Assembly (NCBI RefSeq): GCF_003013815.1
Contig: NZ_PRLH01000140.1
Span: forward strand, 1-53,715
Length of the DNA: 53,715 nt
From: Cyanothece sp. BG0011
Lineage (GTDB): Bacteria > Cyanobacteriota > Cyanobacteriia > Cyanobacteriales > Microcystaceae
Direction of reading: 5' to 3'
Shown: one piece after another, positions 1 to 7,726 of the stretch
How positions within the stretch are numbered: the first letter of the stretch is position 1
Layout of the letters: each line of letters begins with the position of its first letter
The notes under the pieces: model-generated
Databases searched by the model: none
Seen by the model: the letters and a program-made list of their open reading frames with translations, nothing else
What the model was told of the DNA's origin: nothing
Program-made: the position numbers and the translations under genes

Positions 1-1819
1 TTTTATTATGCTGAAAATAAGCCTCCATCACTTGCCGTACCATGGGCGCGGCCACCGAACCGCCACCTCCGCCAGAATGCTCTGCAAAGGCAACCACCAC
101 AATTTCTGGGTTATCGTAAGGGGCAAAGCCACCAAACCAGGCATGAGACTCTCCTGGGGGGGCTTCTGCGGTGCCACTTTTACCGGCTGACGGGGGTAAA
201 CTCGGAACATTTAGAGCTTTTCCGGTTCCACTGGAAACCACGGCCCTCAGCCCTTCTCGTAGAATTTTCAGGGTACTGGGTTTAAGTTCCATCGAAGTGC
301 GCCATTTTTCCAGGTCATCCTTTTCCTCAAAGAAATGAGGTTTTAAGCGATAACCTCCGTTGGCCGGCACTGCGAACATAATAGCCACTTGTAGGGGGGT
401 AGCTTGGGTAAACCCTTGACCAATGGACATATTCACCGTGTCCCCGTCGGTCCATTCCCAATCATAATTTTCCATTTTCCATTCATTATCGGCAATTAAG
501 CCGGCTGCCTCTTCTCCGAGTTCAATGCCCGTTTTAGACCCAAACCCATAAAGACGGGCGTATTTAATGAGGGTTGGCCCCCCCACGCCGCGGCCAATTT
601 GACCATGAAAGGTGTTACTACTCCAGGCCATCGCCCTGACATAACCCATCGGTCCAAAGCCGGCCCGATTCCATTCTCCGAAGGCGGTTCCTCCTACGTT
701 GAGATAGGCGAAGGTACTTAACACCGTATCGGGGGGATATTTGCCCGATTCCATGCCGGCGGTGGCGGTGACGACTTTAAAAGTAGAAGCGGGGGGAAAG
801 CCCCTTAAAGCGCGGTTAACGAAGGGATTTCCTTTCTTTTGTAGCCGTTTCCAGGTTTGGGGGGTGATTTGAGTCGAGAAAATATTAGGGTCAAAGGTCG
901 GGTTACTGGCCATGGCCAGAACCCCTCCCGTTTGGGGGTTAAGGGCAACCACTGCCCCAATACGTTCTCCTAGGGCGGCTTCTGCTGCTTTCTGTACGTC
1001 GAGGTCTAGGGTTAGGGTGACATCTTTACCGGGTTGGCCGACTTTTTGGCCTAAGACTTTCATCACTTTACCGGCCCCATCCACTTCTAATTCAATGCCG
1101 CCCCATTCTCCTCGTAACTGTTGTTCATAGGCCGCTTCGACCCCCATTTTCCCGACAATATCCCCTAAGCGATAGCCCTCAGAACGTCGTCGCTTCAGTT
1201 CTTCGGCGTTGAGTTCTCCGGTGTAACCTAAAACGTGGGCTGCTATTTCTTTATTAGGATAATCGCGAACGGTTTCAATATCGACTTCTAGGCCGTTTAA
1301 TTCGGTTTTAAATTCTTCTAAAGCGGTAATTTGGGCAGGATTTAAACTACGAGCAATTCTAATTAGGGTTGAGGCGTTATAACCGGCCTGTTGAATTTTA
1401 CTTTCAATACTTTCTTCAGGAACGGACAGGAGTTGAGCTAAATATTTACGATTTTGCGGCCAGTCCGGTTGATTAACCACCATGGGCCACAGATAAGCTG
1501 CGTGGGTGAGACGAGTGGAGGCTAAAACCCGCCCTTTGCGATCAAAAATATTGCCCCGAACAGGGGGTTTAGGAACGATGCGAACCCGATTATTTTCTGC
1601 TTTTTCTCGAAAGTCTTCCCCTTGCATTAATTGTAAAAAGGCCAGACGAGTGCCAATGGCCCCTAAGAGGATGACACTGACAAATAACATGATAAATAGG
1701 GGTTGACGTTGTTGCCCGATGGTTCGGTTCGTCTTTTTCTGTCGCGTATCGTAGGAACTATAATTATCGGTAGGTATGGCGTTTTGCCATTTAGACCGAG
1801 AGGATTGTTTAAGCCACAT
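1..1819 (-). CDS. mrdA: penicillin-binding protein 2 (elongation-specific transpeptidase), 3' end cut by window
   Basis: Class B penicillin-binding protein that crosslinks peptidoglycan in the periplasm during side-wall growth. Reading leftward from the ATG at 1819, about 606 residues are open. One membrane segment lies at about residues 41-60 and is followed by the N-terminal PBP dimerisation region (VRGNIFDRKGRVLA, about 87-100). The active-site SxxK motif is ASTFKV with Ser345, and the KSGT box has Lys547. The last visible residues (VAAPMVRQVMEAYF) are the usual PBP2 tail, so only a few codons should be missing. FtsI at 10583 is the other class B enzyme in the window. The family call is firm. 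The symbol follows the elongation-type layout and could also be written pbpA. Confidence 0.9.
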   Translation of the reverse strand, partial: MWLKQSSRSKWQNAIPTDNYSSYDTRQKKTNRTIGQQRQPLFIMLFVSVILLGAIGTRLAFLQLMQGEDFREKAENNRVRIVPKPPVRGNIFDRKGRVLASTRLTHAAYLWPMVVNQPDWPQNRKYLAQLLSVPEESIESKIQQAGYNASTLIRIARSLNPAQITALEEFKTELNGLEVDIETVRDYPNKEIAAHVLGYTGELNAEELKRRRSEGYRLGDIVGKMGVEAAYEQQLRGEWGGIELEVDGAGKVMKVLGQKVGQPGKDVTLTLDLDVQKAAEAALGERIGAVVALNPQTGGVLAMASNPTFDPNIFSTQITPQTWKRLQKKGNPFVNRALRGFPPASTFKVVTATAGMESGKYPPDTVLSTFAYLNVGGTAFGEWNRAGFGPMGYVRAMAWSSNTFHGQIGRGVGGPTLIKYARLYGFGSKTGIELGEEAAGLIADNEWKMENYDWEWTDGDTVNMSIGQGFTQATPLQVAIMFAVPANGGYRLKPHFFEEKDDLEKWRTSMELKPSTLKILREGLRAVVSSGTGKALNVPSLPPSAGKSGTAEAPPGESHAWFGGFAPYDNPEIVVVAFAEHSGGGGGSVAAPMVRQVMEAYFQHNK

Positions 1820-1969
1820 ATTGCCGAGGAAACTAGGTATTAAGTTTCTAGGATAACTTTTTTCTGATTTTATCAAAGGAATTACCCATAACCTCAGTTC
1901 CCAATAAGCAAAGGCAGAGTGATTAAAATAAGATAACTATTAAGTCACTCGGCCTATAAGTTTCATGAT

Positions 1970-2818
1970 TTATTGTCGGGGTTGCATCACAATAGGTATA
2001 TTCATTCGAGCTAATAACTCAGATACTTGAGTTAAGTTTTCAGCAGTGGGTTCAATTTGTCCAAGATTAGCCACTAAACTACTTAATTGATTGACTTGAT
2101 TTTCTTCGGAAAAACTGTCAATGGGAAAAGAGCCAGATTCTAGATTTTCCATGACCGCCATCACTAAATCATCGCTTAATGATAGGCCAGAAAAGCCAGC
2201 CGGTGCCACTTCATTTTCCCCTTGACCACTGGCAGTAACGAGAGAATAATTAATCTGGTCAAAGTCGATATTTTCTGTTGATAAATCATTGGGTAAAAAA
2301 GTTCCTCGAATTTCGGGTTGTAATAAAACAGGAACGTTTTGATTGGTTTGAGGTTGTATCCGTCCGTTACGAAAGGTAAAAGGAATACTTAACTCCACAA
2401 AACCTCTGATTTCAAAATCAGGATTAGGATTTCGGAGTAGGCTATCGGTGAGATTCGGTAATAGTTGCACCGTTGCCGTCTGTCTTGAGGGTAACGTAAA
2501 TGAACCGATAAGAGAGTAATTAGCCGAAAAAAGACCTGGAGGCAAAGCAAAAATATTTTCTAGGGGTAAATTATCTCCCGCAATATCATAGAGTAAATTG
2601 ACATTATTCTGACTTAAACGTCGGTCTAAATTATCGGGAGTGGGTGCGCTTGAACGAAAGCGAAAACTAAAGCGAATGTCTTCTCTGAAAAGGTTAGTAA
2701 TGGTTAAAAAATAGCCTTGAACCACTCTTCTGGCAACCCCTTGGAAGGGAACAGGAATCGGACTTCTTGGAGCAATGGGTTTGACTAACAATTCAAAAGT
2801 TGATACATTAATCGTCAT
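1970..2818 (-). CDS. hypothetical protein, 282 aa, no recognised domain
   Basis: I do not recognise the family. The protein begins MTINVSTFELLVKPIAP and has no signal peptide or membrane segment. Its first two thirds alternate short hydrophobic strands with polar turns (GYFLTITNLF, ANYSLIGSFTLPS, FVELSIPFTF), which suggests a beta-rich fold. The C-terminal third is acidic and more helical, ending in ARMNIPIVMQPRQ. It lies 150 bases upstream of the PBP2 gene on the same strand but is not tightly coupled to it. The 5' side is a 400-base gap. It is probably a real gene because of its length, ATG start and even amino-acid composition. Confidence 0.7.
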   Translation of the reverse strand: MTINVSTFELLVKPIAPRSPIPVPFQGVARRVVQGYFLTITNLFREDIRFSFRFRSSAPTPDNLDRRLSQNNVNLLYDIAGDNLPLENIFALPPGLFSANYSLIGSFTLPSRQTATVQLLPNLTDSLLRNPNPDFEIRGFVELSIPFTFRNGRIQPQTNQNVPVLLQPEIRGTFLPNDLSTENIDFDQINYSLVTASGQGENEVAPAGFSGLSLSDDLVMAVMENLESGSFPIDSFSEENQVNQLSSLVANLGQIEPTAENLTQVSELLARMNIPIVMQPRQ

Positions 2819-3218
2819 TGTTTTATGTCCTTAATTTGTGAAGGTTTTCAACAAGCAATTTCAGTATGACTCGTCATACCTAATCATTCAACAGAAGTTT
2901 AAGAAGTTAAGATAAGATTTTAAGCAATTGAATTTTAGATAATTGATCTGTCTTTAATCGATTTGAACCATTAATATATTGATGAAGACAGACCAGGGAA
3001 TGGGAAACAGAAAATTTTTACGAAAATAGTCAAGAGGCAACAAAGGTCTTTGTTGAGTCTCCTTTGTCAAGGGGATTTGGTATCATATCCTTATTCAGTG
3101 AGTTCGACGAAATCTTAACAATTTATCTGTTAAACTTTGAAAGAAAAGCCAGGAAAAATCCTAGCTTTGTTGAATGTTTAGGTGTGTTGTAATCGGAGTT
3201 TATGAACGAATAGGACAT
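2819..3218. other. 400-base gap with an 8-bp inverted repeat and a terminator-like hairpin
   Basis: No coding sequence of credible length was found here. A perfect inverted repeat CAACAAAG-gt-CTTTGTTG sits near 3038-3055. A second hairpin near 3145-3168 is listed separately. The rest is AT-rich and presumably holds the promoter of the leftward 282-residue gene. Confidence 0.5.
3145..3168 (-). terminator. probable intrinsic terminator of the small exported peptide gene
   Basis: Read on the minus strand, AAAGCTAGGA-tttt-TCCTGGCTTT forms a 10-bp stem with one mismatch, followed directly by a T-rich run (TCTTTC). It lies about 50 bases past the stop codon of the leftward peptide gene at 3219. 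Confidence 0.55.
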
Positions 3219-3386
3219 TTAGCACTCATCTTTGTCATCCCCTGGACAGTCTTTACCATAGACGATAGAACTGTCAGAGAAAGGGTTAGAAGACGCAATG
3301 GCCATGGTCTCGACACCGAAAACAACCAACAGCGAAATTGCCATTATTGTCGCTAGTTTACGTTTTATGGTTAGTTTCTTGTTCAT
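3219..3386 (-). CDS. small exported peptide, 55 aa precursor with two cysteines
   Basis: The ATG at 3386 is chosen because AAGGAG lies at normal spacing upstream; an in-frame start further upstream lacks this. The product starts with a basic stretch (MNKKLTIKRK), then a hydrophobic core (TIMAISLLVVFGV), then METMAIAS. This is a classic signal peptide with an Ala-x-Ala cleavage site before SSNPF. The mature part would be about 24 residues and ends DCPGDDKDEC, with two Cys nine residues apart and an acidic tail. No family is recognised. The strong ribosome site, signal peptide and downstream hairpin terminator make it a credible standalone gene. It could be a signalling peptide, a bacteriocin-like peptide or a small envelope protein; the sequence does not decide. 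Confidence 0.6.
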   Translation of the reverse strand: MNKKLTIKRKLATIMAISLLVVFGVETMAIASSNPFSDSSIVYGKDCPGDDKDEC

Positions 3387-3516
3387 GGTTAGGTCTCTCC
3401 TTAACTCACACCTGGTTAGAGGGTTTCTTTTACCCTCTACTCTGATCATAGGAATCCTTTGTTAGAATGTCAGTCCCATTGATCACTAATTTTTCTTGTT
3501 TTCTGTAGGAGGTAAC

Positions 3517-3537
3517 ATGGAATTAAGTAGAAAATAG
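3517..3537 (+). other. six-codon mini-ORF with a perfect Shine-Dalgarno
   Basis: AGGAGGT, a full anti-16S match, sits six bases before an ATG that opens MELSRK and stops at once. It lies about 90 bases upstream of a Uma2 gene. It may be a leader peptide, or the start of a gene lost by mutation. No longer frame continues. Confidence 0.3.
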
Positions 3538-3623
3538 TAGAATTAAAATCCGTTTGAGAAAGGACAAAAGCAAAGGATTAATCTTCTTAAGTGACAATAA
3601 AAGCCAATTTTTTTCTAAATCTC

Positions 3624-4178
3624 ATGATCGCTGTTCCCCACTACATCAGTCCCCAAGATTATCTAGATATCGAAGGCCAAAGTCCCATCCGTCATGAATA
3701 TCGACGGGGTTTAGTATATGCCATGGCGGGTGGGACTGATAACCACGATCGCATTGCCCTTAACCTACTCACTCTGATTAACTTGCATTTAGGGGACTCT
3801 AGAGACTGTCGGTTTTACTCTGGTAATGTCAAAGTTAACTATAAAGATGAATATTATTACTATCCTGATGCTTTTGTCACCTGTGACCCCCGCGATCGCC
3901 AAGATCGTTATCTGAAACGGTATCCCAAAATGATCGTTGAAGTCCTTTCTCCCAGTACAGCCGTTTTTGATCAAGGGGAAAAATTTAAGGATTATCAACA
4001 GCTTGAAACCTTAGAAGAATATGTCTTAATTACTCAAGAAAGTCAGGGTGTAGAATGTCGTCGTCGTAATGCTACGGGGACTTGGGAAACGATGATTTAT
4101 GAGAAGGATGATCCCGTAATCCTCCAAAGCATTAACCTGAAGTTAGCCATGGCTGATCTGTATCGTGGCATAGATTAG
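3624..4178 (+). CDS. Uma2-family (DUF820) restriction-endonuclease-fold protein
   Basis: The Uma2 family is a large, mostly uncharacterised PD-(D/E)XK nuclease group that is greatly expanded in cyanobacteria. Visible marks are the N-terminal ISPQDYLDIE / RHEYRRGLVYAM block, the YYYPDAFVTC strand with the catalytic Asp, and the KMIVEVLSPST strand with the catalytic Glu. The helix KFKDYQQLETLEEYVLI follows. I chose the ATG at 3624, giving about 184 residues, because MIAVPHYISPQDYL matches the usual family start. A GTG at 3591 would add 11 residues. Neither start has a convincing ribosome site. This is the first of three Uma2 genes within 3.6 kb. Confidence 0.85.
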   Translation: MIAVPHYISPQDYLDIEGQSPIRHEYRRGLVYAMAGGTDNHDRIALNLLTLINLHLGDSRDCRFYSGNVKVNYKDEYYYYPDAFVTCDPRDRQDRYLKRYPKMIVEVLSPSTAVFDQGEKFKDYQQLETLEEYVLITQESQGVECRRRNATGTWETMIYEKDDPVILQSINLKLAMADLYRGID

Positions 4179-4308
4179 GGGTGAAAATCATCAAAAAGCA
4201 CTCAAGTCAACTGTTACAATGCAATTGATTATGACTCTAAGGGCAAAATCTTTGACCCAATCTAGACAATTTTTGTTTTAATTAATCTTATCTATTTATG
4301 CGATCGCT

Positions 4309-5679
4309 ATGAAACCAAAAAACTGGGATCAATTCCTGAAAGAAGTTGCCAATGATCAAAATTTAAAAGGAAGATTGAGAGAGATTTTTTTAGTCCGGTT
4401 TGCTTATGAAAATTGGCGTAAACCGGATACAGAAGTATGGGAACTAGCAGAAGCCGCTAGTCATGAAACTTATAAAAAGCAAATGACGGAGTTATATAGT
4501 TCTTTTTCCAGTGAAAAAGCCAATGGTTGTCCTGAATTAGACCCCCGCAGCAAAGGGCCAGGAAAGTTTCAAATCTTAAGAGAATGGTTAAAAGATATCA
4601 AATATCCTGAGTGGAAACAAACCACAACCATGCCGACGTTTACCACTTTTCCTATGGTGGATACTCGTACCCCCATTAAAATTGATTCTCCCATTTATAT
4701 TCCCCGTCCCCCCATTGAATCAGATTGTTGTCAAACCATTCTCAAACCGGGTGCGTTAATTCGCATTAAAGCCCCTGAAAAAATGGGTAAAACTTCCCTG
4801 TTAAAGACCATTTTAGCCCATGCTCAAGTTAATGATTGTCGCAAAGTTTACCTAAATCTGCGATCGGCTGAATCGGCAATGTTTAGTAGTTTAGATAAAT
4901 TTTTACGCTGGTTTTGTGCCAATATTAGCAGAGAATTGGGTTTAAAACCGCAACTAGACGATTACTGGGATGAAGAATTATTTGGGAGTTTAGTGAGTTG
5001 TAAAACCTATTTTCAAAGTTACGTTTTAGAAAATATTGATCGTCCTTTAGCCCTAGGATTAGATAATTTAGATCGCATCTTTGAATATGCTGATATTGCT
5101 AAAGATTTTTTACCCATGTTACGCTATTGGCACGAAGAAGCCAATAACTTAGAAATTTGGCAAAACCTACGTTTAGTAATTGCCAATTCAACGGAAGTTT
5201 ATATTAAATTAGATGCCAATCAATCTCCGTTTAATGTAGGAAGACAAGTTAAACTACCAGGATTTAACTTAGAACAAGTGTTAAGCTTAGCAAAATATTA
5301 TGGATTTGATTGGTCTGAAAATCCTGAAAAAGAAGAATTTGCTAAAGATTTAATTGACATGGTAGGAGGACATCCTTATCTCATTCGTTTGGCTTTGGAT
5401 GGGTTAGCTTATAAGAATATTTCCGAAGATAAACTATTAGCAGAAGCCCCCACTCAAGGCGGCATTTATAGTGGTCATTTACGTCGTCATTGGGATAATT
5501 TACAATCGTCTCCTGACTTAGCAGAAGCAATGAAAGAAGTGGTAAAAAGTGATAATGGCGTTCAATTAGAACCGTCCGTTGCCTACAAATTAGAAAGTAT
5601 GGGATTGATTACTTTAGTAGGAGATGAAGCTCAACCCAGTTGTCAATTATATCATCGTTATTTTGCTGATAATCTTTAG
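4309..5679 (+). CDS. AAA-like/STAND-type ATPase, 456 aa
   Basis: This matches the cyanobacterial AAA-like domain family. The N-terminal 100 residues are helical and charged, possibly an effector-associated or helix-turn-helix region. The P-loop is KAPEKMGKTSLLKT (about residues 153-166). The Walker B strand is RPLALGLDNLDRIF, with two acidic residues as in STAND NTPases. Next come a sensor-like LRLVIANSTEV and a winged-helix-like segment (MVGGHPYLIRLALDGLA onward). The C-terminus reads PSCQLYHRYFADNL. A HIP1 octamer ends just before the ATG. The gene sits between Uma2 nucleases. Such ATPases are often signalling or conflict-system modules, but no dedicated effector domain is visible. Confidence 0.8.
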   Translation: MKPKNWDQFLKEVANDQNLKGRLREIFLVRFAYENWRKPDTEVWELAEAASHETYKKQMTELYSSFSSEKANGCPELDPRSKGPGKFQILREWLKDIKYPEWKQTTTMPTFTTFPMVDTRTPIKIDSPIYIPRPPIESDCCQTILKPGALIRIKAPEKMGKTSLLKTILAHAQVNDCRKVYLNLRSAESAMFSSLDKFLRWFCANISRELGLKPQLDDYWDEELFGSLVSCKTYFQSYVLENIDRPLALGLDNLDRIFEYADIAKDFLPMLRYWHEEANNLEIWQNLRLVIANSTEVYIKLDANQSPFNVGRQVKLPGFNLEQVLSLAKYYGFDWSENPEKEEFAKDLIDMVGGHPYLIRLALDGLAYKNISEDKLLAEAPTQGGIYSGHLRRHWDNLQSSPDLAEAMKEVVKSDNGVQLEPSVAYKLESMGLITLVGDEAQPSCQLYHRYFADNL

Positions 5680-5781
5680 AAAAGTTATTAGTTAAACGGT
5701 TGAAAACTCAAAAGACAATATGATACCAATAAAACCTAAATATATTGAATGATAGAAAACCCCAACAGTTCATTAATGTAG

Positions 5782-5843
5782 GGTGGGTTAGACGGCTATA
5801 ATCTAAGTTATAATAAGACCATAATTATTCGTCGTAACCCACC
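5782..5843. repeat. dispersed inverted repeat (GGTGGGTTAGAC arms)
   Basis: GGTGGGTTAGAC pairs with GTCgTAACCCACC across an AT-rich loop of about 37 bases. The arms resemble the GGTGGGC hairpins seen in other gaps of this window. The element lies between the AAA ATPase gene and the next Uma2 gene and could act as a terminator or a mobile palindrome. Confidence 0.6.
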
Positions 5844-5884
5844 ATTTTAGTTGAAACAGTCCACTTCACAGTCCACTTCTGATA

Positions 5885-6547
5885 ATGTTATTAAACTATA
5901 ATCCTCGTCATTGTTTACCCTCTGCTGAAGAATTACCCGACTCTGATGATACTCCTGTGGATAACGAATTACAAGACTTAATCCCCCATGTTCTTAAAGA
6001 TAGTTTAGCCTTAATTTGGGAAGAGAGAATGGACTGGTATTTTGGGGTAGATATGGGAATTTATTATGACCCTGAAAACCCTACAGATGTTATTGTTCCC
6101 CATGGGTTTCTAAGCGTAGGAGTTCCCCGTATTATTGATTCAGATTTGAGGTTATCTCATGTCTTATGGGATGAACTGGTTATCCCCACAATGGTGTTAG
6201 AAGTTGTCTCTCAAACCAGACGAGGAGAATATACGCAAAAGAAAGAAGATTACGCAAAAATAGGGATTTTATACTATGTCATTTATAACCCTTTAAGAAA
6301 AAGAAAACCCCGTTTAGAAGTGTATCAATTAAACAATGGAGAGTATGAATTATTACCAGGGGAACCGGTTTGGTTATCAGAAATTAATTTAGGAATCGGT
6401 AGAGAAATCGGAGTTTATCAAGGGGTAAAAAGAGAATGGTTATATTGGTATGATCAACAAGGTAAACGCTATTTAACCCCTCAAGAAAAGTCTAAAAAAT
6501 TAGAAGAAAAATTGAGAGAATTGGGTATAAATCCCAATGATATATAA
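5885..6547 (+). CDS. Uma2-family (DUF820) endonuclease-like protein, 220 aa
   Basis: This is the second Uma2-type gene. The core strands are FGVDMGIYYDPENPTDVIVPHG (catalytic Asp region, split here) and PTMVLEVVSQTRRGEY with the conserved Glu. Next come the helix KKEDYAKIGILYYVIYNP and the strand RLEVYQLNNGEYELL. The C-terminal coiled segment SKKLEEKLRELGINP is typical of the longer Uma2 subgroup. The start ATG at 5885 is the only good option. Only 46 bases separate it from the next Uma2 gene, so the two may be cotranscribed. The actual activity of most Uma2 proteins is unproven. Confidence 0.85.
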   Translation: MLLNYNPRHCLPSAEELPDSDDTPVDNELQDLIPHVLKDSLALIWEERMDWYFGVDMGIYYDPENPTDVIVPHGFLSVGVPRIIDSDLRLSHVLWDELVIPTMVLEVVSQTRRGEYTQKKEDYAKIGILYYVIYNPLRKRKPRLEVYQLNNGEYELLPGEPVWLSEINLGIGREIGVYQGVKREWLYWYDQQGKRYLTPQEKSKKLEEKLRELGINPNDI

Positions 6548-6593
6548 CTTAGGAATTTCAGATTATCATTAAACTAGAAATTATCAAATTTTT

Positions 6594-7151
6594 ATGATAC
6601 AAACCACTCAAAAAATTAGCGATCAAGAACTAATGAAACTCAGTTCTCAGAACCCAGAATTGAGATTTGAACGCAACGCAGATGGAACTTTAGTAACGAT
6701 GGCACCCACAGGAAAAATATCAGGAAACAGAGAAGCGAAAGCAATCACTTATGTCTCTATTTGGGTACAAGAAAACGACTTAGGAGAGGTGTTTAGTTCC
6801 AGTACAGGGTTTAAATTACCGAATGGTGCAGTTCGTTCTCCTGATGTTGCTTTTGTAGCGAAAGATCGCTTACCTTTAGGGTGGGATGAAGGAGAAGATG
6901 AATTTTTTAATTTAGCACCAGATTTTATCATAGAAATTAGGTCTAAAACTGACAATTTAGATGTCTTAAAAAGTAAAATGGAAGAGTATCTAAATAATGG
7001 GGTTAAGTTAGGGTGGTTAATCGATCGCCATAACCGTCAAGCTTTAGTTTATCGTCAAGATGGTTCGATTACTATCTATCCTGCTGATGCAATTTTAAAC
7101 GGAGAAAATGTTATCCCTGGATTCACTTTTACTTTAAAAATCTTACTGTAA
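6594..7151 (+). CDS. Uma2-family (DUF820) endonuclease-like protein, 185 aa
   Basis: This is the third Uma2 gene. The family pattern is complete: ISDQELMKLSSQNPELRFE at the N-terminus, TGFKLPNGAVRSPDVAFV with the SPD catalytic Asp, and FIIEIRSKTDNLDVLKSKM with the E-x-R-S-x-T-D motif and a helical Lys. Then come YLNNGVKLGWLIDRHNRQALVY and the closing IPGFTFTLKILL. This subgroup is distinct from the two neighbours, so the cluster is not a recent tandem duplication. Its spacing suggests an operon with the preceding gene. Confidence 0.88.
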   Translation: MIQTTQKISDQELMKLSSQNPELRFERNADGTLVTMAPTGKISGNREAKAITYVSIWVQENDLGEVFSSSTGFKLPNGAVRSPDVAFVAKDRLPLGWDEGEDEFFNLAPDFIIEIRSKTDNLDVLKSKMEEYLNNGVKLGWLIDRHNRQALVYRQDGSITIYPADAILNGENVIPGFTFTLKILL

Positions 7152-7205
7152 GACCGATTACTATTCCCTATTACCCGTTCCCTGTTCCGGAGTTCCCTAT
7201 ACTTT

Positions 7206-7640
7206 CTTGAACCTCCCGTCGCCCAAAGCGAGGGATTCCCTTATAGACTCTTATCTAGACCGAAGTCCCCGACAGAACGCCATTACAGGGCTGTTTGTTT
7301 AACGGACATATTAAGCTGCCGAGGACACCTCGGCAGTCTTGTCCTCACGTTCACGGGCGCACCGACCGCAAACGGATCTAAATTCTATTCTGTTTTTTGG
7401 CTGTGCTTTTCAGCTAAACCTAATATACCAGTCGCGTCACCCTTCGGGTTCGTTAGTCGCTCATGGGGGAAACCCCCAAGACCGCGCTAACTCACCATTA
7501 CAATTGCTAGGGCGATATTTGTCCCGACGATCTGAGGTAAGGGAGGCCAATCCCCTTAATATCTTACGCGCATTACCGCTATTTGGAAGAGTAGCACAAA
7601 ACCAGCAAACCTTGCCCGAAATTCATCCCGTCAGCGTAGC
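7206..7640 (-). mobile_element. decayed IS200/IS605-like remnant (transposase tail, structured RNA region and right end)
   Basis: This stretch is unusually GC-rich for a gap here and reads best leftward. Near 7590-7500 a short frame gives NARKILRGLASL, resembling the C-terminal tail of TnpB-type proteins, then runs into stops. Next comes a structured segment with a perfect CTGCCGAGGtgtCCTCGGCAG hairpin near 7315-7335. The element closes with an imperfect hairpin AATCCCTCGC...GCGACGGGAGG followed by TTCAAG, the layout of IS605-family right ends. No intact transposase and no clear left end are present. The overall pattern is seen in the sequence; the family assignment is an inference. The rest of the 575-base gap (7152-7726) holds nothing else I can name. 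Confidence 0.45.
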
Positions 7641-7726
7641 CTATGGTCTTCTTTCGGGAAGAAAAGATAAAAAAAGATCGCCTCTTAATGAAAGAAGCGA
7701 TCGCCTAAAATGTACCCAACAAAGAC

